Both the position numbers and the translations under genes were made by a program. A stretch of 64,000 nucleotides of DNA, taken from NCBI GenBank assembly GCA_013146195.2, contig CM028383.1, positions 16,019,642-16,083,641 of the forward strand, in the 5' to 3' direction. The notes beneath the pieces were generated by a model, which was given only the letters and a program-made list of their open reading frames with translations, searched no databases and was not told where the DNA came from. This document shows, piece by piece, positions 47,726 through 58,950 of the stretch (its first letter is position 1; every line of letters starts with the position of its first letter). This stretch comes from Codonopsis lanceolata. Lineage: Eukaryota > Streptophyta > Magnoliopsida > Asterales > Campanulaceae.

Positions 47726-50340
47726 GTTACGAAACAACATTATTTGAATTCCAATCTTCAAATTTAACTCACAGTTTGAGATTTCAGAATACGTAATTCA
47801 ATTGAAATATTCACAATTATGTATCGTTCAAATTTAACTCACAGTTTGAGATTTCAGAATATATATGTATTGTTCATTGATGTGATGTAATTAAAAAAAT
47901 GCATCTTAATTTTTATATAACTATTTAATTGAAACCACAAAAAAAAAACATAAATCTCTTTCACCAACATAACTTATATATTACGTTTCAATTTTCAATT
48001 ACATAAATAATTAACAAAAAAAAAAGAAGAGAAAATGTCACTCTAATTTGAACATGATATAAAGTTCTCAATATTCTTACTTATTTATAATGGACCATCA
48101 TAAAATGTATTTTTTTTGTTTAGTTTATTGAGTTTTGTCATCTTTTCAGTTGTGTAGTGTGCATTCATCTGATATTTACAAAATTTCAAACATATATCAA
48201 TTCATTTACATATTGTCCGCTTCATACATTGAATAAGTTCCATACTGACACTGTGTCATAAGCACGGCCATAAAATATAGTGATAATTTAAAATAAGACG
48301 GACCCAAACTAAAAAAACAAACAAAGTCAGACCCATGAGTAATTTTTATTTGTTTTTTTAAATATTATAGAATTGTATTTCAAGATCTATTAAAAACAAT
48401 CGTAAGTATTTTTATTTTCCTATTTTTTATTTATAATAATTCTAAGCTATTCAATATTTTTGAATAAATACCATTTTTACGAATTATTTTTATATATTGA
48501 TTTTGTTTGCAATTACTTATATGCACATGGACTCTGTCTGACTTATGAATAACTTGCCTAGAAATTTGATTTCTACTTTATTTTTGTGTAATATTTAATA
48601 GTTATATGACTTTGGTATGTAATTAGTTATATATCATTTATATGTCATTTCCGAATTTAATTATCTAAATAAAAAAACTAAACGCAATTGGAATAGTTTC
48701 TGTCAACATCATTAAATGACATTTCTCAAATTCAATTTCAAAAAAAATAAAAAAATTGACATAAACAGAACATAAGTGATTCTATTTTTGAAAAGTGAGT
48801 TTTGACGGGAAATTTCTAAAAATTATGCACTTCTGTTTTTATATATACTACGACACAACCATGTAATGAACAGTTCAATATTGATATAAATAAAACAATA
48901 TAAAATTTTAATGATAACCATATAACCGAATAATTATATGAAAAATCACGAGTTCAATATGCATATAAAACAAATTATAGAAAATTATGTTAATAAAAAC
49001 AATAACTTTTTAAACATATCTTTAAATTAATATCAAAGTGACATGTCTTTAATCAAAAATGTTTACTTTTTACAATAAAAATTGAAGTTAATCATATAAA
49101 AGTGTAATCAAAGCATTCGTGCGATGCACGAAGCCTATATTCATACCAATACAATAGTTAAAACTTTAGTGCTAATAAAATACACAAATGATTACAACAT
49201 AAAGATTATGAGTTCGATGTGTAGAATTAAATATCATAATTTTGTAACATTAAAATTAAGATTATTTTGTTTGGCTCTCATGTAGAGTTCAATTTTTTTA
49301 AAGGTTGGAGGGGACATAGACCGTACCCCAACCCTTAATTTTTTATTAAAAATCTAAACGTATAAGAAAATTAATAGAAATAAAAAATTAATGAAAATAA
49401 ATAGTATTTAGGTTTAAAAATGTTTTACCTTTGGAGAAAAAAATCAATTTATAGAATAAAAATATTAAGAATTTCAGTTCAATTCAAGTTTTAATATTTT
49501 TCTGGATATAAACAATAAAATTTACATTGAAGCCCACAATTCCAATTCTAAACAATGAAATTAAGGTTCACTTTCTCTCATTCTCTACTCTAGAGTCTCA
49601 ACAAAATTTAAATTCACTGATGTGTTTTTCGTATTAAAAAATGATATTAAAATATATACAAATAAATATATATAAGTAAAAGTTACATTAATGTTAAAAA
49701 AAATTGATAGCGCATATAATATCAGACAAAGGTCAAATTGTTTGTGATATACTAACATGTTTTGTCATAAAACCTTAAAAACTACACTTTTCAAAATTGG
49801 TCATTTTTACAAAATAATTCAAGTATTATGGTTCAATTTAAAAATCAGACATAAAGGAAAAATAATTAAAATAGTATATAACCAAGGAAAATAAAATGTA
49901 GGAGATGAGTCAAGGAAAATGAACCAAAAATTCAAACAATCGATGGATAGACATCAAAAAATTTGATTTAAACCGTTCTATGGATAATTTTTGGACCGCG
50001 ATCCGATAAACACTTATAAAACCATGTTGTTTTAGTTAATGTATATAAACAAAAAGAAAACACTTTTACCCTAGTTTCACCACACATTGCAAAAAAAAAA
50101 ATTAAAAAAAAATTATGCATTTTTTGCAGCGATGACGAACCTCAAGGTTACCATCTAAAGAAAGTCCGGCAACGGAAGCTATGACCACCGACTTACCGGA
50201 AACTTGTTGGTATGTTCATGTTTCCAAAAATATTTCAAAAACTATGTTTAACTTCAAAACTCATTTATTAATTTTAATTCGTGATTTAGTTCAACTAACA
50301 AACAAATTCGATCTGAATGTTGATTAATTTCATCATCAAC
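47726..50340. other. Intergenic, no gene recognised
   Basis: A 28-bp phrase around TTTAACTCACAGTTTGAG is repeated at about 47763 and 47833. A Helitron-like hairpin, CGTGC-GAT-GCACG, lies at 49118-49130, but without a clean CTRR end. The rest is AT-rich DNA without coding motifs. Confidence 0.45.
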
Positions 50341-50349
50341 ACTTTTTTA

Positions 50350-51571
50350 GGCCAAAATACGAAAAAGACCATGAAGTTTCCACCAAATTCCAAAGTGGTA
50401 CCCAACCTAAGGTTTGTGCCATGCGAATACCTGACATTACAAATTGTCCCATATCGAACCCGCTGGCCGTTTCAATTGGGACGTTAAATAGCACGTGCAA
50501 TAGCACGTGCGGGGTAAAATAGACTTTTCCCTGCATAAAAAACGGTGGAAAACTTCAAGGTATATAAGTTATAAAGAACTCTTTTGCCCAAATCCTCTCT
50601 CTCTCTCTCTCTCTCTCTCATCTCTCTCTCATCTCTCACCGATGCCCCTTTGCCCAAATCCTCTCGCCACCACCTAGTAAGCCCCTTCGACCAAACCTCC
50701 TGCGGCCCATCTACATACCAAGCCGTCCATCTCCTTCCATCCTCACAAACAGCCCAGCCGCCATGTCTCCTACTTCCAACTCATTTACTGAAATCATCCA
50801 CACCCAATCCCTTCGACCAAACCTCCCGCCTCCATCGCCATCTTCTTCGTGCCCAGATCACCATCACGGGTCATACCTCATCCGCTCCCTTCATCTCCTC
50901 CGAAATTCTTTCCCACCGGCCGCCATCATCTTGCTCTCTCGAATCCATCGATTCCATCCCCTATGCCACGCCCCCATGCCCAGACCAATCATCCCTTCTC
51001 CGGCGAACCAAATTACTGAACCACCATAAACAAATGGGACCCAGGCTTCATCTCCCCGCCTGTTTCATCTCCCCATCCATCTCACCCACTCCACCTCTTT
51101 CATCTTCTCCAATGAATCAACCTCTTCACATCGGTTATGGTAATTTATGGAGAATATAGTGAACTTGCCGTCTCTAAACTGGGAGACAAAATCTGGACTA
51201 GAGTTCGTATTCCAAGGCGAAGAGGAGTTTCCAATCGTTGGCCCATGAGCTTTAAAGATGTTTTCTATAGAGGACAATACTATGTCGTGGATTGCACTGG
51301 AGTTGTGTATGTTTGTTGACCAAATTCCATCGTTGACCAAATTCCAGCCGACCTCTTGAAGTTTTCCACCGTTTTTTATGCATGGAAAAGTCTATTTTAC
51401 CCCGCACGTGCTATTGCACGTGCTACTTAACGTCCCAATTGAAACGGCCGTCTGGCCGAGGGTTCATTATGGGACAATTTGTAATGTCAGGTATTCGCAT
51501 GACACAAACCTTAGGTTGGGTACCACTTTGGAATTTGGTGGAAACTTCAGGGTCTTTTTCGTATTTTGGCC
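50350..51571. mobile_element. Pack-MULE with ~215-bp TIRs
   Basis: The left arm (GGCCAAAATACGAAAAAG to the CACGTGC repeats and TGCATAAAAAACGGTGG, about 50350-50560) recurs inverted at 51360-51571. Flanks ACTTTTTTA (50341-50349) and CTTTTTTTA (51572-51580) are a near-match 9-bp duplication. The interior carries a CT-rich leader-like tract, Pro/Ser-rich text and a DUF295-like fragment, with no transposase. Frames inside the TIRs at 50336-50536 and 51378-51609 are mirror images and not genes. Confidence 0.88.
51131..51319 (+). pseudogene. DUF295 (F-box-associated, KIB-type) fragment in the Pack-MULE
   Basis: A 60-codon frame reads YGEYSELAVSKLGDKIWTRV, then SFKDVFYRGQYYVVDCTGVV and YVC. This fits the DUF295 beta-repeat pattern (W-T-x-V, then D-x-x-Y-x-G-x-[FY]-Y-x-x-D-x-x-G-x-V-Y-V) of plant F-box/kelch-like proteins. 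N-terminal F-box and C-terminal repeats are missing, so it is a captured fragment. Confidence 0.65.
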
Positions 51572-52121
51572 CTTTTTTTATATCTGAATTTTTTAACATG
51601 TATAAATAACTAAAAAAAATCAGAAATTATAGGGTTTCTATTTTTTTTACATGTAGCTAGCTGTCTCAAAAAATTGGTCCTATCTCGATTTATATATATT
51701 TTTTACAATAATAACTTTGATTATCATGAAATAGAGAAAAATGTCAGATCTTGGTATTATTATTAATTGATTGTCTGTGAATTAGTTTTATTTCAAAGTG
51801 TGTGTATATGATTTAGTTTCAAAATCGTTGTTTTATTCTATATTTATTTTTTTCTAGCCTAGATATTGATGCAAAGAAATTGATAAAAAAAAATTTGTTT
51901 TGTTATCTCTCATGTTTCTACTATGCATATTTTTCTTAATATACTAAATAAGAATGTGAAGAGGTTTTAGAATCATTTATCCAATCAACCATAATAATGA
52001 CATTTTATATTTTCAATGTAAAAAGTGGCTTGTATATAAATTAGAAGTGTTTCTAAATTTGGAAAGTCACTTTTGGCGGGAACTTTCCAAATCTTGCTCA
52101 TCTCCTTTTATATATGTATAG

Positions 52122-52259
52122 ATAATTACGGGTCGGTGCCAATTCCTAGAATTATAACCGCTCAAATACCTTTTTTTTGTTTTAAACCGTAAAAGTCTAT
52201 TTTCATTAATTTTTTCCTAAAATGCCTAGACACCAAGAACTAAGTACCGTTCTCTTCTT

Positions 52260-52294
<35 letters not shown>

Positions 52295-52339
52295 TTCTAT
52301 TCTCTCTTTCTTATCCTCTTTCCTTTCCTTTCCCTTCCA

Positions 52340-52384
<45 letters not shown>

Positions 52385-53621
52385 TGTCGACACCTCACAT
52401 TTTTCCTTTCTTTTCTTATTTTAACAATTTGTGTGAATCCCACAATCCGATCTCTTTCCTTTCTTTTCTTTTCTTATTTTAGGAATATGTTGCAGGTACC
52501 AATGCAAAACATGCATTGTTGAATTTACAGCTTACATATCAAAATGGTTATTGATGAATTGATGATTGCAAAAGAGTTGATTCGACATTGGAAGGAAAGG
52601 TCTTTCATTCCGACTCACACAATCCTACTTCTAGGAAAAGAGAAGAAAAATGAAAATCTCAATCATCCATTTCAATGCTCATATCACACATTCCGATCGG
52701 AACTTACGATGCCTAAATTGCGGGGCGTCGAAACTTTTGATGCCTAAATTAAGCATCACATAAAGAAGTGAAAACCTTTTTGGGTGTTTGGATTGGACAT
52801 GGAATCCGCCAAGTAAAGGAAAAAAAAATTCTCGGTTGTACCTGATTGATCTTCTAGGATTGATTGATGAAAGGGCAAATATTGTTGTGGAGCACCCATT
52901 TGAATATACAATCCCAATGGAAGACATGCTTGGGCATGTTCAAAACTTCTGCCTTTTCCCCAATGGCACAAGAACATATGCCGTAAATTTCTCCTACTAC
53001 TTCTTCCTCTTCCATTAGTCTCCCATTATTACTGTATAACAATAATAATGCCATGTCGACAGATGTGTTTCCGTGCTTGTTTTGAAGTTGTTTAATGTTA
53101 TGGGCTCTAAATGCATTTTCCCTCTCTTCGACATTTTCGTTCGACCGACTCATCCCTGTGGAGTAATCTTTAAATGGGTCCTGCAATGACGATTGATGAA
53201 CTACGAAATAGCCTACAACGAATGAACATGTATGTGATGAGTTCATTGATGGCCAAATTTTTGTAAAAAACAAAAATGGAGCCTGAAGTGGTGGGGTAAA
53301 AAGAGGTGGGTGGTGTGGGGAGGTGTGAGAGAGGGTGTGTGAGAGAGAGTATGTGAGAGAGAAAGTCAAAAAAAACCTTTTTTTTATTTCGAACATCACT
53401 TTTTTCCATCCAAAATTAATGATCAATGCCTAAATTTTGTATTCCGATGTCCAAATTAGGGTGAATTTTTTTGCATTACGATGCCCAAATTTGTTTGCAT
53501 TTTTTTCAATAAGGGTATCTTTGTCATTTTCCCCCAAAAGTGTACTTTAGTGGTTTAAAATAAATATATGAGACTTTTTCGATTATAATTTCATGACATG
53601 GTACCGGCATGGATTTCTCCC
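52122..53621. mobile_element. TIR element A (MULE-like) with RING fragment
   Basis: The left end ATAATTACGGGTCGGTGCC... pairs with the right end GGTACCGGCATGGATTTCTCC over ~100 degenerate bases (shared TTTTAAACC, ATTATAA, AAAATG landmarks). Flanks TATATGTATAG (52111-52121) and TATAGTTATAG (53622-53632) are near-matching duplications. Inside are (CT)n tracts (52258-52380), a degenerate RING-H2 fragment and GATGCCCAAA motifs near 53440-53490. Confidence 0.65.
52857..52976 (-). pseudogene. Degenerate RING-H2 finger fragment
   Basis: At the end of a 190-codon minus-strand frame (52854-53426) the sequence reads CSCAIGEKAEVLNMPKHVFH, then WDCIFKW and NNICPF. The core HVFHWDC and W are those of RING-H2 E3 ligases. 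The first Cys pair is CSC rather than CxxC, the Cys before HxFH is Lys, and the last CPxC lacks its second Cys, so it cannot hold both zincs. Upstream residues (HNIKQLQNKHGNTSVDMALL) may be from the same source gene. It looks like a captured, decayed fragment. Confidence 0.6.
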
Positions 53622-55073
53622 TATAGTTATAGATAAAGCATGATGGGCTTCAACAGCAGAAGTGTAAAAGAATAATTACGAGCCGGTACCTTTTGAAACA
53701 ATTAGGGTGATAACCGTGCCAGTACCTTTTGGTGAAATGTTAACAACTCAGTCCAACATAATATTATTTAATCGGTAAAGTACATTTTGAGGGGTAAAAT
53801 GATGAAGATACCTTCAACGAAGAAAATGCGTGCAGACAAAGTCACTGCCCAAATTTGGGCATCACAATGAAAATATTTGGGCATCGATAATTAATTTTGT
53901 GCATCGAAAAAAAAATTGTGCATCGAATTCAGATTTAATTGTCCACTGCTTCATCTCCATAATTCATTAATTCCTTCCCTACTCAATTGAATTTATATTC
54001 CCTTTCAATGTACCGATTTCTCTCTCATGTGTTTTTCTTTTTCTGTATCACCTTCCTCTACTAATAAAATATCTTCCACAATTATGGACGGGTTAACAAC
54101 TTCACAAAACTTTTCATCTGTCTTAACTTTGTCAAATTCGCCTAAAGACCAAGGGTCATTTGTTATGGCTGGATCCGAGACAAAGCCAAAGAAGAAAATC
54201 TGCCGAACTAGTAACTTTCATTTTTCACCATCCTTCACAGTGGGTATAAATCAACTTAGAACTCAAGAGTAAGATGGAGTGATTGATACAAAGAACATTC
54301 ACCAACTAGTGGAAAGGATCACCATCTTGGCTCTATTTCGCAACATTGCAGAGCCACTAAACTAAAAATTCATCTTCTTATCTTTACTTTTTGAAAAATC
54401 AATTATGGACCAACAAGATGGGATCCACTCCCGATACAATTTGGAATTCATTCTTCAATGCGTATAGGGAGAGTCTGCTTTGGATTCCCCTATGACCTCT
54501 TTCTCTATATATAATAAATTCAACTTACTTTAATTGTAGGTTTTGCTTCGAGGGTTGGGTCAATGACGGGAAAGAACCCCTTCTCACTAGTGAAGACAAT
54601 GGACACTGACACAGAATTTGGTAGGTGAGGGCATTTTAGGAAGAAAAAATTGACTTATGCGTTGGAAAAAGGGGGGGGGGTAGTGGAACGGTTGAAAATC
54701 TCAAAAAAGGGACCGGCTTGCAGTTAGTCCAAAAAATTATAACCTCTCCAATCCACTTTCCTTTCATTCAACCGATAAAGTGTTTTTTCATGAATTTGTT
54801 CCCAAAATACCCTCTTTTATGCCATTCCTTCTCTCACACGATTTCAAACTTCTGCACTTTCTTTCTCTTTCTTCTACACTTTTTCTCTCCTCGAAATTAA
54901 TCCTTTCAAATACAAAGAATAAATTTGGGGATGAATTAATCCTTTTTCACTCATGAGGTTTGTCTCTCTTAAAAGTTTTGTGTAAACACACACACATTTG
55001 ACTGCCATTATCTATGTGTGTATATGACTAAGCATTGACTTTTTAGTTTTGTTTGTTTCCAGTGCTATCTCCA

Positions 55074-55349
55074 TCATGGTAGAAAAGAAGATTCAAGGTA
55101 GTCATTTCCAGTTCGAGAAGGTTGAAGATCAGCTTGTAGAGAGTCCTTTTCTTCTTTTAGTGCATCAAGTTCTTCAGAAAACTTTACAAGCTCATTCAAC
55201 TTATTTTGCATCTCAAATTTATAAAGATATTTTTCTACATCGTACCTTTCTTGGGATGCCCGATTTTCTGCGTCGTACCTTTCTTTCGATGCTCGTATTT
55301 TCTGCGTCATAGGCTCTGATGCTTGCATCAGATGATGCTTAAATCTCAC
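55074..55349 (-). other. Coiled-coil-like open frame in element B
   Basis: A 91-codon frame rich in Glu/Lys/Leu with heptad-like text: EELDALKEEKDSLQADL and KASKERYDAE / RASQERYDVE repeats. I do not recognise the protein. It may be part of a captured host gene or of a plant TE protein. No start signal supports an independent gene. Confidence 0.35.
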
Positions 55350-55777
55350 TCTTCCACCTTAGCCCTTAATTGTTCAGACTCTTTTTGATCGTCTTCCTTA
55401 GCTAGAAATCATTCCTCCGTTCTGATCTATCGCGGCAAGGCCTTCGGTTCTTCCATTTTCAGAACTATTGATCCTAGAGAAGAACGAAGGGTCGATGTAA
55501 TTGAACTATTGACCCTGTCTTCTATGAAAGCAGCTCAATTCTCATCCTTTCTATCAAACATCTATATTGAAATGGAAATACCCCACTGGTGCCTTTGTCT
55601 CTATTGAATGGACTTTTTCTCTCGTCTCGGATATGTAAGATCTTCTTTGTCGAGCTGTGTAATTTCTTCTATCAATGGCATTTATCCCACATATAAATAC
55701 AATTAAGTAGGTGAAGGAAGTATAATTTAGTAGGTGAAGGAAATAATGAACCCATTTTGGTAATAATTCAATTTAAG

Positions 55778-55900
55778 CTTTGCGATGCCCAACTTTTCTA
55801 TTGCGAGGCCTAACTTTTCTATTGCAATGCCCAACTTTTCTATTGCGATGCCCAGCTTTTCTATTTCGATGCCCACCTTTTTATTGTGATGCCTAATTTT
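55778..55900. repeat. GATGCCCAACTTTTCTATTGC tandem repeat
   Basis: About six ~21-bp units (GCGATGCCCAACTTTTCTATT with variants GAGGCCTAAC, CAATGCCCAAC, TTCGATGCCCACC) lie just inside the right TIR of element B. Confidence 0.85.
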
Positions 55901-56089
55901 GAACAGAGGTTTTGTGCGCTTCTTTTTTTCATTAAGGGTATATTCGTCATTTTGCCCCCCAAAATGTACTTTACCAGTTAAATACTATTATGTTGGACTG
56001 AAGTGGTTAATATTTCACCAAAAGGTACCAACCAAGTTATCACCCAAGTGTAAAATTATGGGTAAATTCGGATCGATCCATTTTAAAAG

Positions 56090-56985
56090 CTTTTAATCCC
56101 TCCAATCCATTATGTTTTTTTTTAATCGGAAACTGACACTTTTGGGAGAAAAAATATTATGTCACCCTTAATGAACCTTAGGCGCGCTACGAATCACTTA
56201 CTCAATGTGTATCATGTCGCATCAATTTATGCATCGCGATGCATCAATTTTAATTACTTAATCCAATTTATGCATCGCGTTGCATCAATTTTAATTACCG
56301 ATCCAATTCGCGCTGCATCAATTTTAAGTACCTAATCCAATTAATGTATCACAATGTAACAAGTCAAGCACCAATTGATACATCGCACTATAAATATTGA
56401 TGCATCGCGCTGCAAATTATAATGAACTAGACCTTCATGTTCATTCTTTCCTGAACACAATCAACAAAAATGATTTCAAATTGATGTATCTTTCCTGCAT
56501 ACCAAATCCAAATCGATGCACCATGATTGATAAATGATGCAACGTTATTCAAAATTGATGCATCCAGATTGAAAAAAGATGTTCAACAACGAACAAATTT
56601 ATATTCGAGCATTTCATCGAACAATTTACATGCAAAACAACACAACACACAAACTGAATCTATTTTGAATCAAACGCACTAACAGAATGAAAGAATAAAA
56701 CGAAAGAAGAAGAAGAAGACACAAGTGAAACTGAAGATCGGTAGATGAAGAGGAAAAAGAATGAGAAGTTAAGGTGGTGGAGTAATCGAATTTAAGGTGA
56801 AAAAGAACATCACCACCCTACCACACCACCCTCTTCGCTCTTCATTCCATGCGACATGTTGTCGTTCTTTTCTTTTTTGCTGGCATTTTAGGAACGATTT
56901 CACGAAAATAGACTTTAGTAGTTGAAAAAAAAACGAGGTACTTAATCGAATAAAGAGTTGGGAAAGGGGACCGGCTCATAATTAC
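56090..56985. mobile_element. Related TIR element C
   Basis: The left end (AATCCCTCCAATCCATTATG ... TTTTTAATCGG) abuts element B. The right end is GGGGACCGGCTCATAATTAC, matching the family's right-end consensus. The subterminal ATTTTAGG / AAAATAGACTTTAGTAGTT is shared with A and F. Its core is made of repeats of ATGCATCGCGATGCATCAAT (56210-56420). Boundaries are approximate. Confidence 0.5.
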
Positions 56986-57064
56986 TTCCGTAAAATTATT
57001 GAGTTAGGCCAAACTAAAAGATAATAGGTAGAACCTCAGAGCTAAGCGTCAACAAAAGATTATA

Positions 57065-58697
57065 CTCCCTATTCCTCCGTCTCAAATTAAATATTTCTTT
57101 TTTGGAATAATTGCTGGTCGGCCGATACCATTTCCTAGAATTATAATCGCTTAGTTACCCTATTTTTTTAAAACCGTATAAGTTCCATTTTTGGTTTTTT
57201 TTTCCCTTAAATACCCCTCTATAATCAACTTGGGAATGAAAAAATTCTCTCTATCAACGGTCATTATTACCCCTTGAGAATGAAAAAAGTCTCTATGACG
57301 TTCTTTCTCTCTCTCTCTCTCACTCTCACACACAGATCTCTCATAGAACTCTCTGTCATCAGAAACATACACTCTACGGTTGCCATCAATGAAGCTTTAC
57401 TTGCATATTCATTTACTCCATCATTAAATGCTATTCCACCCACCTATATCATTTACTCCTTTTCTTTTCCATCTATCGAAATCGTGAGATGAAAATTAAT
57501 CCCACCAATGAATTTTCATCTTACTTCATTTTTCTCAAAATAACATCTCTTTCACTTCATTTTCTTCATCTTTCGAGGAATATCTAAGGAATCTGGAGCA
57601 TCGATCTGGCATGATGATAATCGAAGAGAAATTCGATGGTTGCTAAAAACAAGTTTAAAATAGTTATCGAATGCCGAGAAGAAGAAGAAGAAAAACTCAT
57701 TTGATGGACTGGCCACAGCCACACGTATAGACGTTTCTTCACAATAAGAAAATGGAAGCCGATGCATTGGAGCTTTCGATGCCCCTATTTTCTATGGAGT
57801 TCTCTTGCGATGCCCAATTTTTGCCCCGAAGTCTTCGATGTGGGTGTTGGAGTTTTCGTTGTGGGCGTCGAAATCTTTGATGCGTGTGTCATTCATTTTC
57901 GGAGTCTTCGATGTGGGCATCGTTCATTTTCGGATCCGAATTATTGTTGTATTCATTTTCTCATTTAGTTTCACCCGCAAATGAATCATAATCAAATGCA
58001 CTGCTGGCAGTGGAATTCATGTTCTGCCTTGGTTCGAATATTGAAATTTTAGGCTCAAATTGATTAACTTTTGTGCACTGTTGGAAATGGAGTTCGTAGC
58101 TTAAACATTGGGTGCATAACAGTGTGTGTGATTAATTAAATGGAATGGCAACAATACAAATCTGATTTTGTGAGGTTAGTGCGTCTTGTTTGTTCTTCAT
58201 TTTTTTCTCTCTTTTTAGTATCGTACCTTTCGATGTCCTTTGAGCGATGCCCAATGTTTTTGATTGCGAAGCACAAATTTGGACAGTAGCTTTTGCATTG
58301 CGATGACCAAAATTTTGAACGATGCCCTATTTTTTTCCTTGCAATGCGCAAATTTGGGTAGTGGCTTTGTCTGCGCGCCTTTCCTTCATTAAGGATATCT
58401 TCGTCATTTCTCCTCCAAAAGTGTACTGTAGCGGTTTAAAAAATTATCGTAGACTTTTGGGGTTATATTTTCTCCACAGGGGACCGGTCCAAATTTCTCT
58501 CCTCTTTTTTTGAGCAAAATTATTTTAAAATAAGTGTTTCTTTTTTATTTGAAGTTATTATATTATTTATTGCCAACTATCTCAAGTGTACACTTTTGCA
58601 GATATAACTAAAAATAATTATGTATATTTGTGATACTAAAATAACTTAAAAGTCAACATCTGAAAAATATAAAAGGAACGCTTATTTGAGACGAATA
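57065..58697. mobile_element. MITE split by element F
   Basis: A Stowaway-like left end (CTCCCTATTCCTCCGTCTCA, 57065-57105) has its counterpart (AAGGAACGCTTATTTGAGAC) near 58675-58695. The ~1.4-kb element F lies between, so F is the younger insertion. The right boundary is approximate. Confidence 0.5.
57106..58503. mobile_element. TIR element F (MULE-like)
   Basis: The left end AATAATTGCTGGTCGG... pairs with the right end GGACCGGTCCAAATTTCTC (shared TTATAATCGC/AAAACCGTA versus GCGGTTTAAAA/GGTTATA). Flanks CTTTTTTGG (57097-57105) and CTTTTTTTG (58504-58512) are a 9-bp duplication with one mismatch. The interior has repeats of TCGATGCCC / GATGTGGGC (57774-57920, 58230-58350) and a CT/CA microsatellite. 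No intact gene. Confidence 0.7.
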
Positions 58698-58950
58698 TAA
58701 TATCATATTTTCAAGAATAAGAGTGTATATCAATAATATTTTGTATGTTATGTTTATTTCCTTTTACATTTATATGAATTTGAAATGAACTCTAACCTAA
58801 ACTTAACCCCCTACCCCCCAAAAAATAATAATAATAATAATATGTTTTTGGTTGTATAACTCATAATTTTGTACTTTTTTTTCTTTTTGAAGCTCTGAGA
58901 AAGATATTCAAATCCTTATTTATGTATCCTCTCATTAATTTTAGACCACT
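58513..58950. other. Intergenic, AT-rich
   Basis: Includes the right half of the split MITE and an (AAT)n-like tract at about 58822-58842. No gene seen. Confidence 0.4.

Larger units (their letters stand above)
53671..56080. mobile_element. Composite TIR element B
   Basis: The left arm (AATAATTACGAGCCGGTACC, then TACCTTTTGGTGAAATGTTA ... GTCCAACATAAT ... GTAAAGTACATTTTG, 53671-53820) recurs inverted at about 55915-56080 with high identity. Flanks GTGTAAAAG and TTTTAAAAG are a weak 9-bp duplication. Additional end-like sequences inside (GGGACCGGCTTGCAGTTAG at about 54710, then an AATTATAACC... left end) show nested or fused copies. Confidence 0.65.

Noticed and set aside
49118..49130. Helitron 3' hairpin
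   Set aside because: The stem is good but no CTRR terminus follows at the expected distance on either strand, so no element was called.
50336..50536. Open frames in the TIRs of the 50.35-kb element (with 51378-51609)
   Set aside because: They are mirror copies of the same inverted repeat and not protein-coding genes.
50584..51159. 191-codon Ser/Pro-rich frame
   Set aside because: It starts in a (CT)n tract inside a Pack-MULE and has low-complexity composition without domain motifs; more likely leader-like captured DNA.
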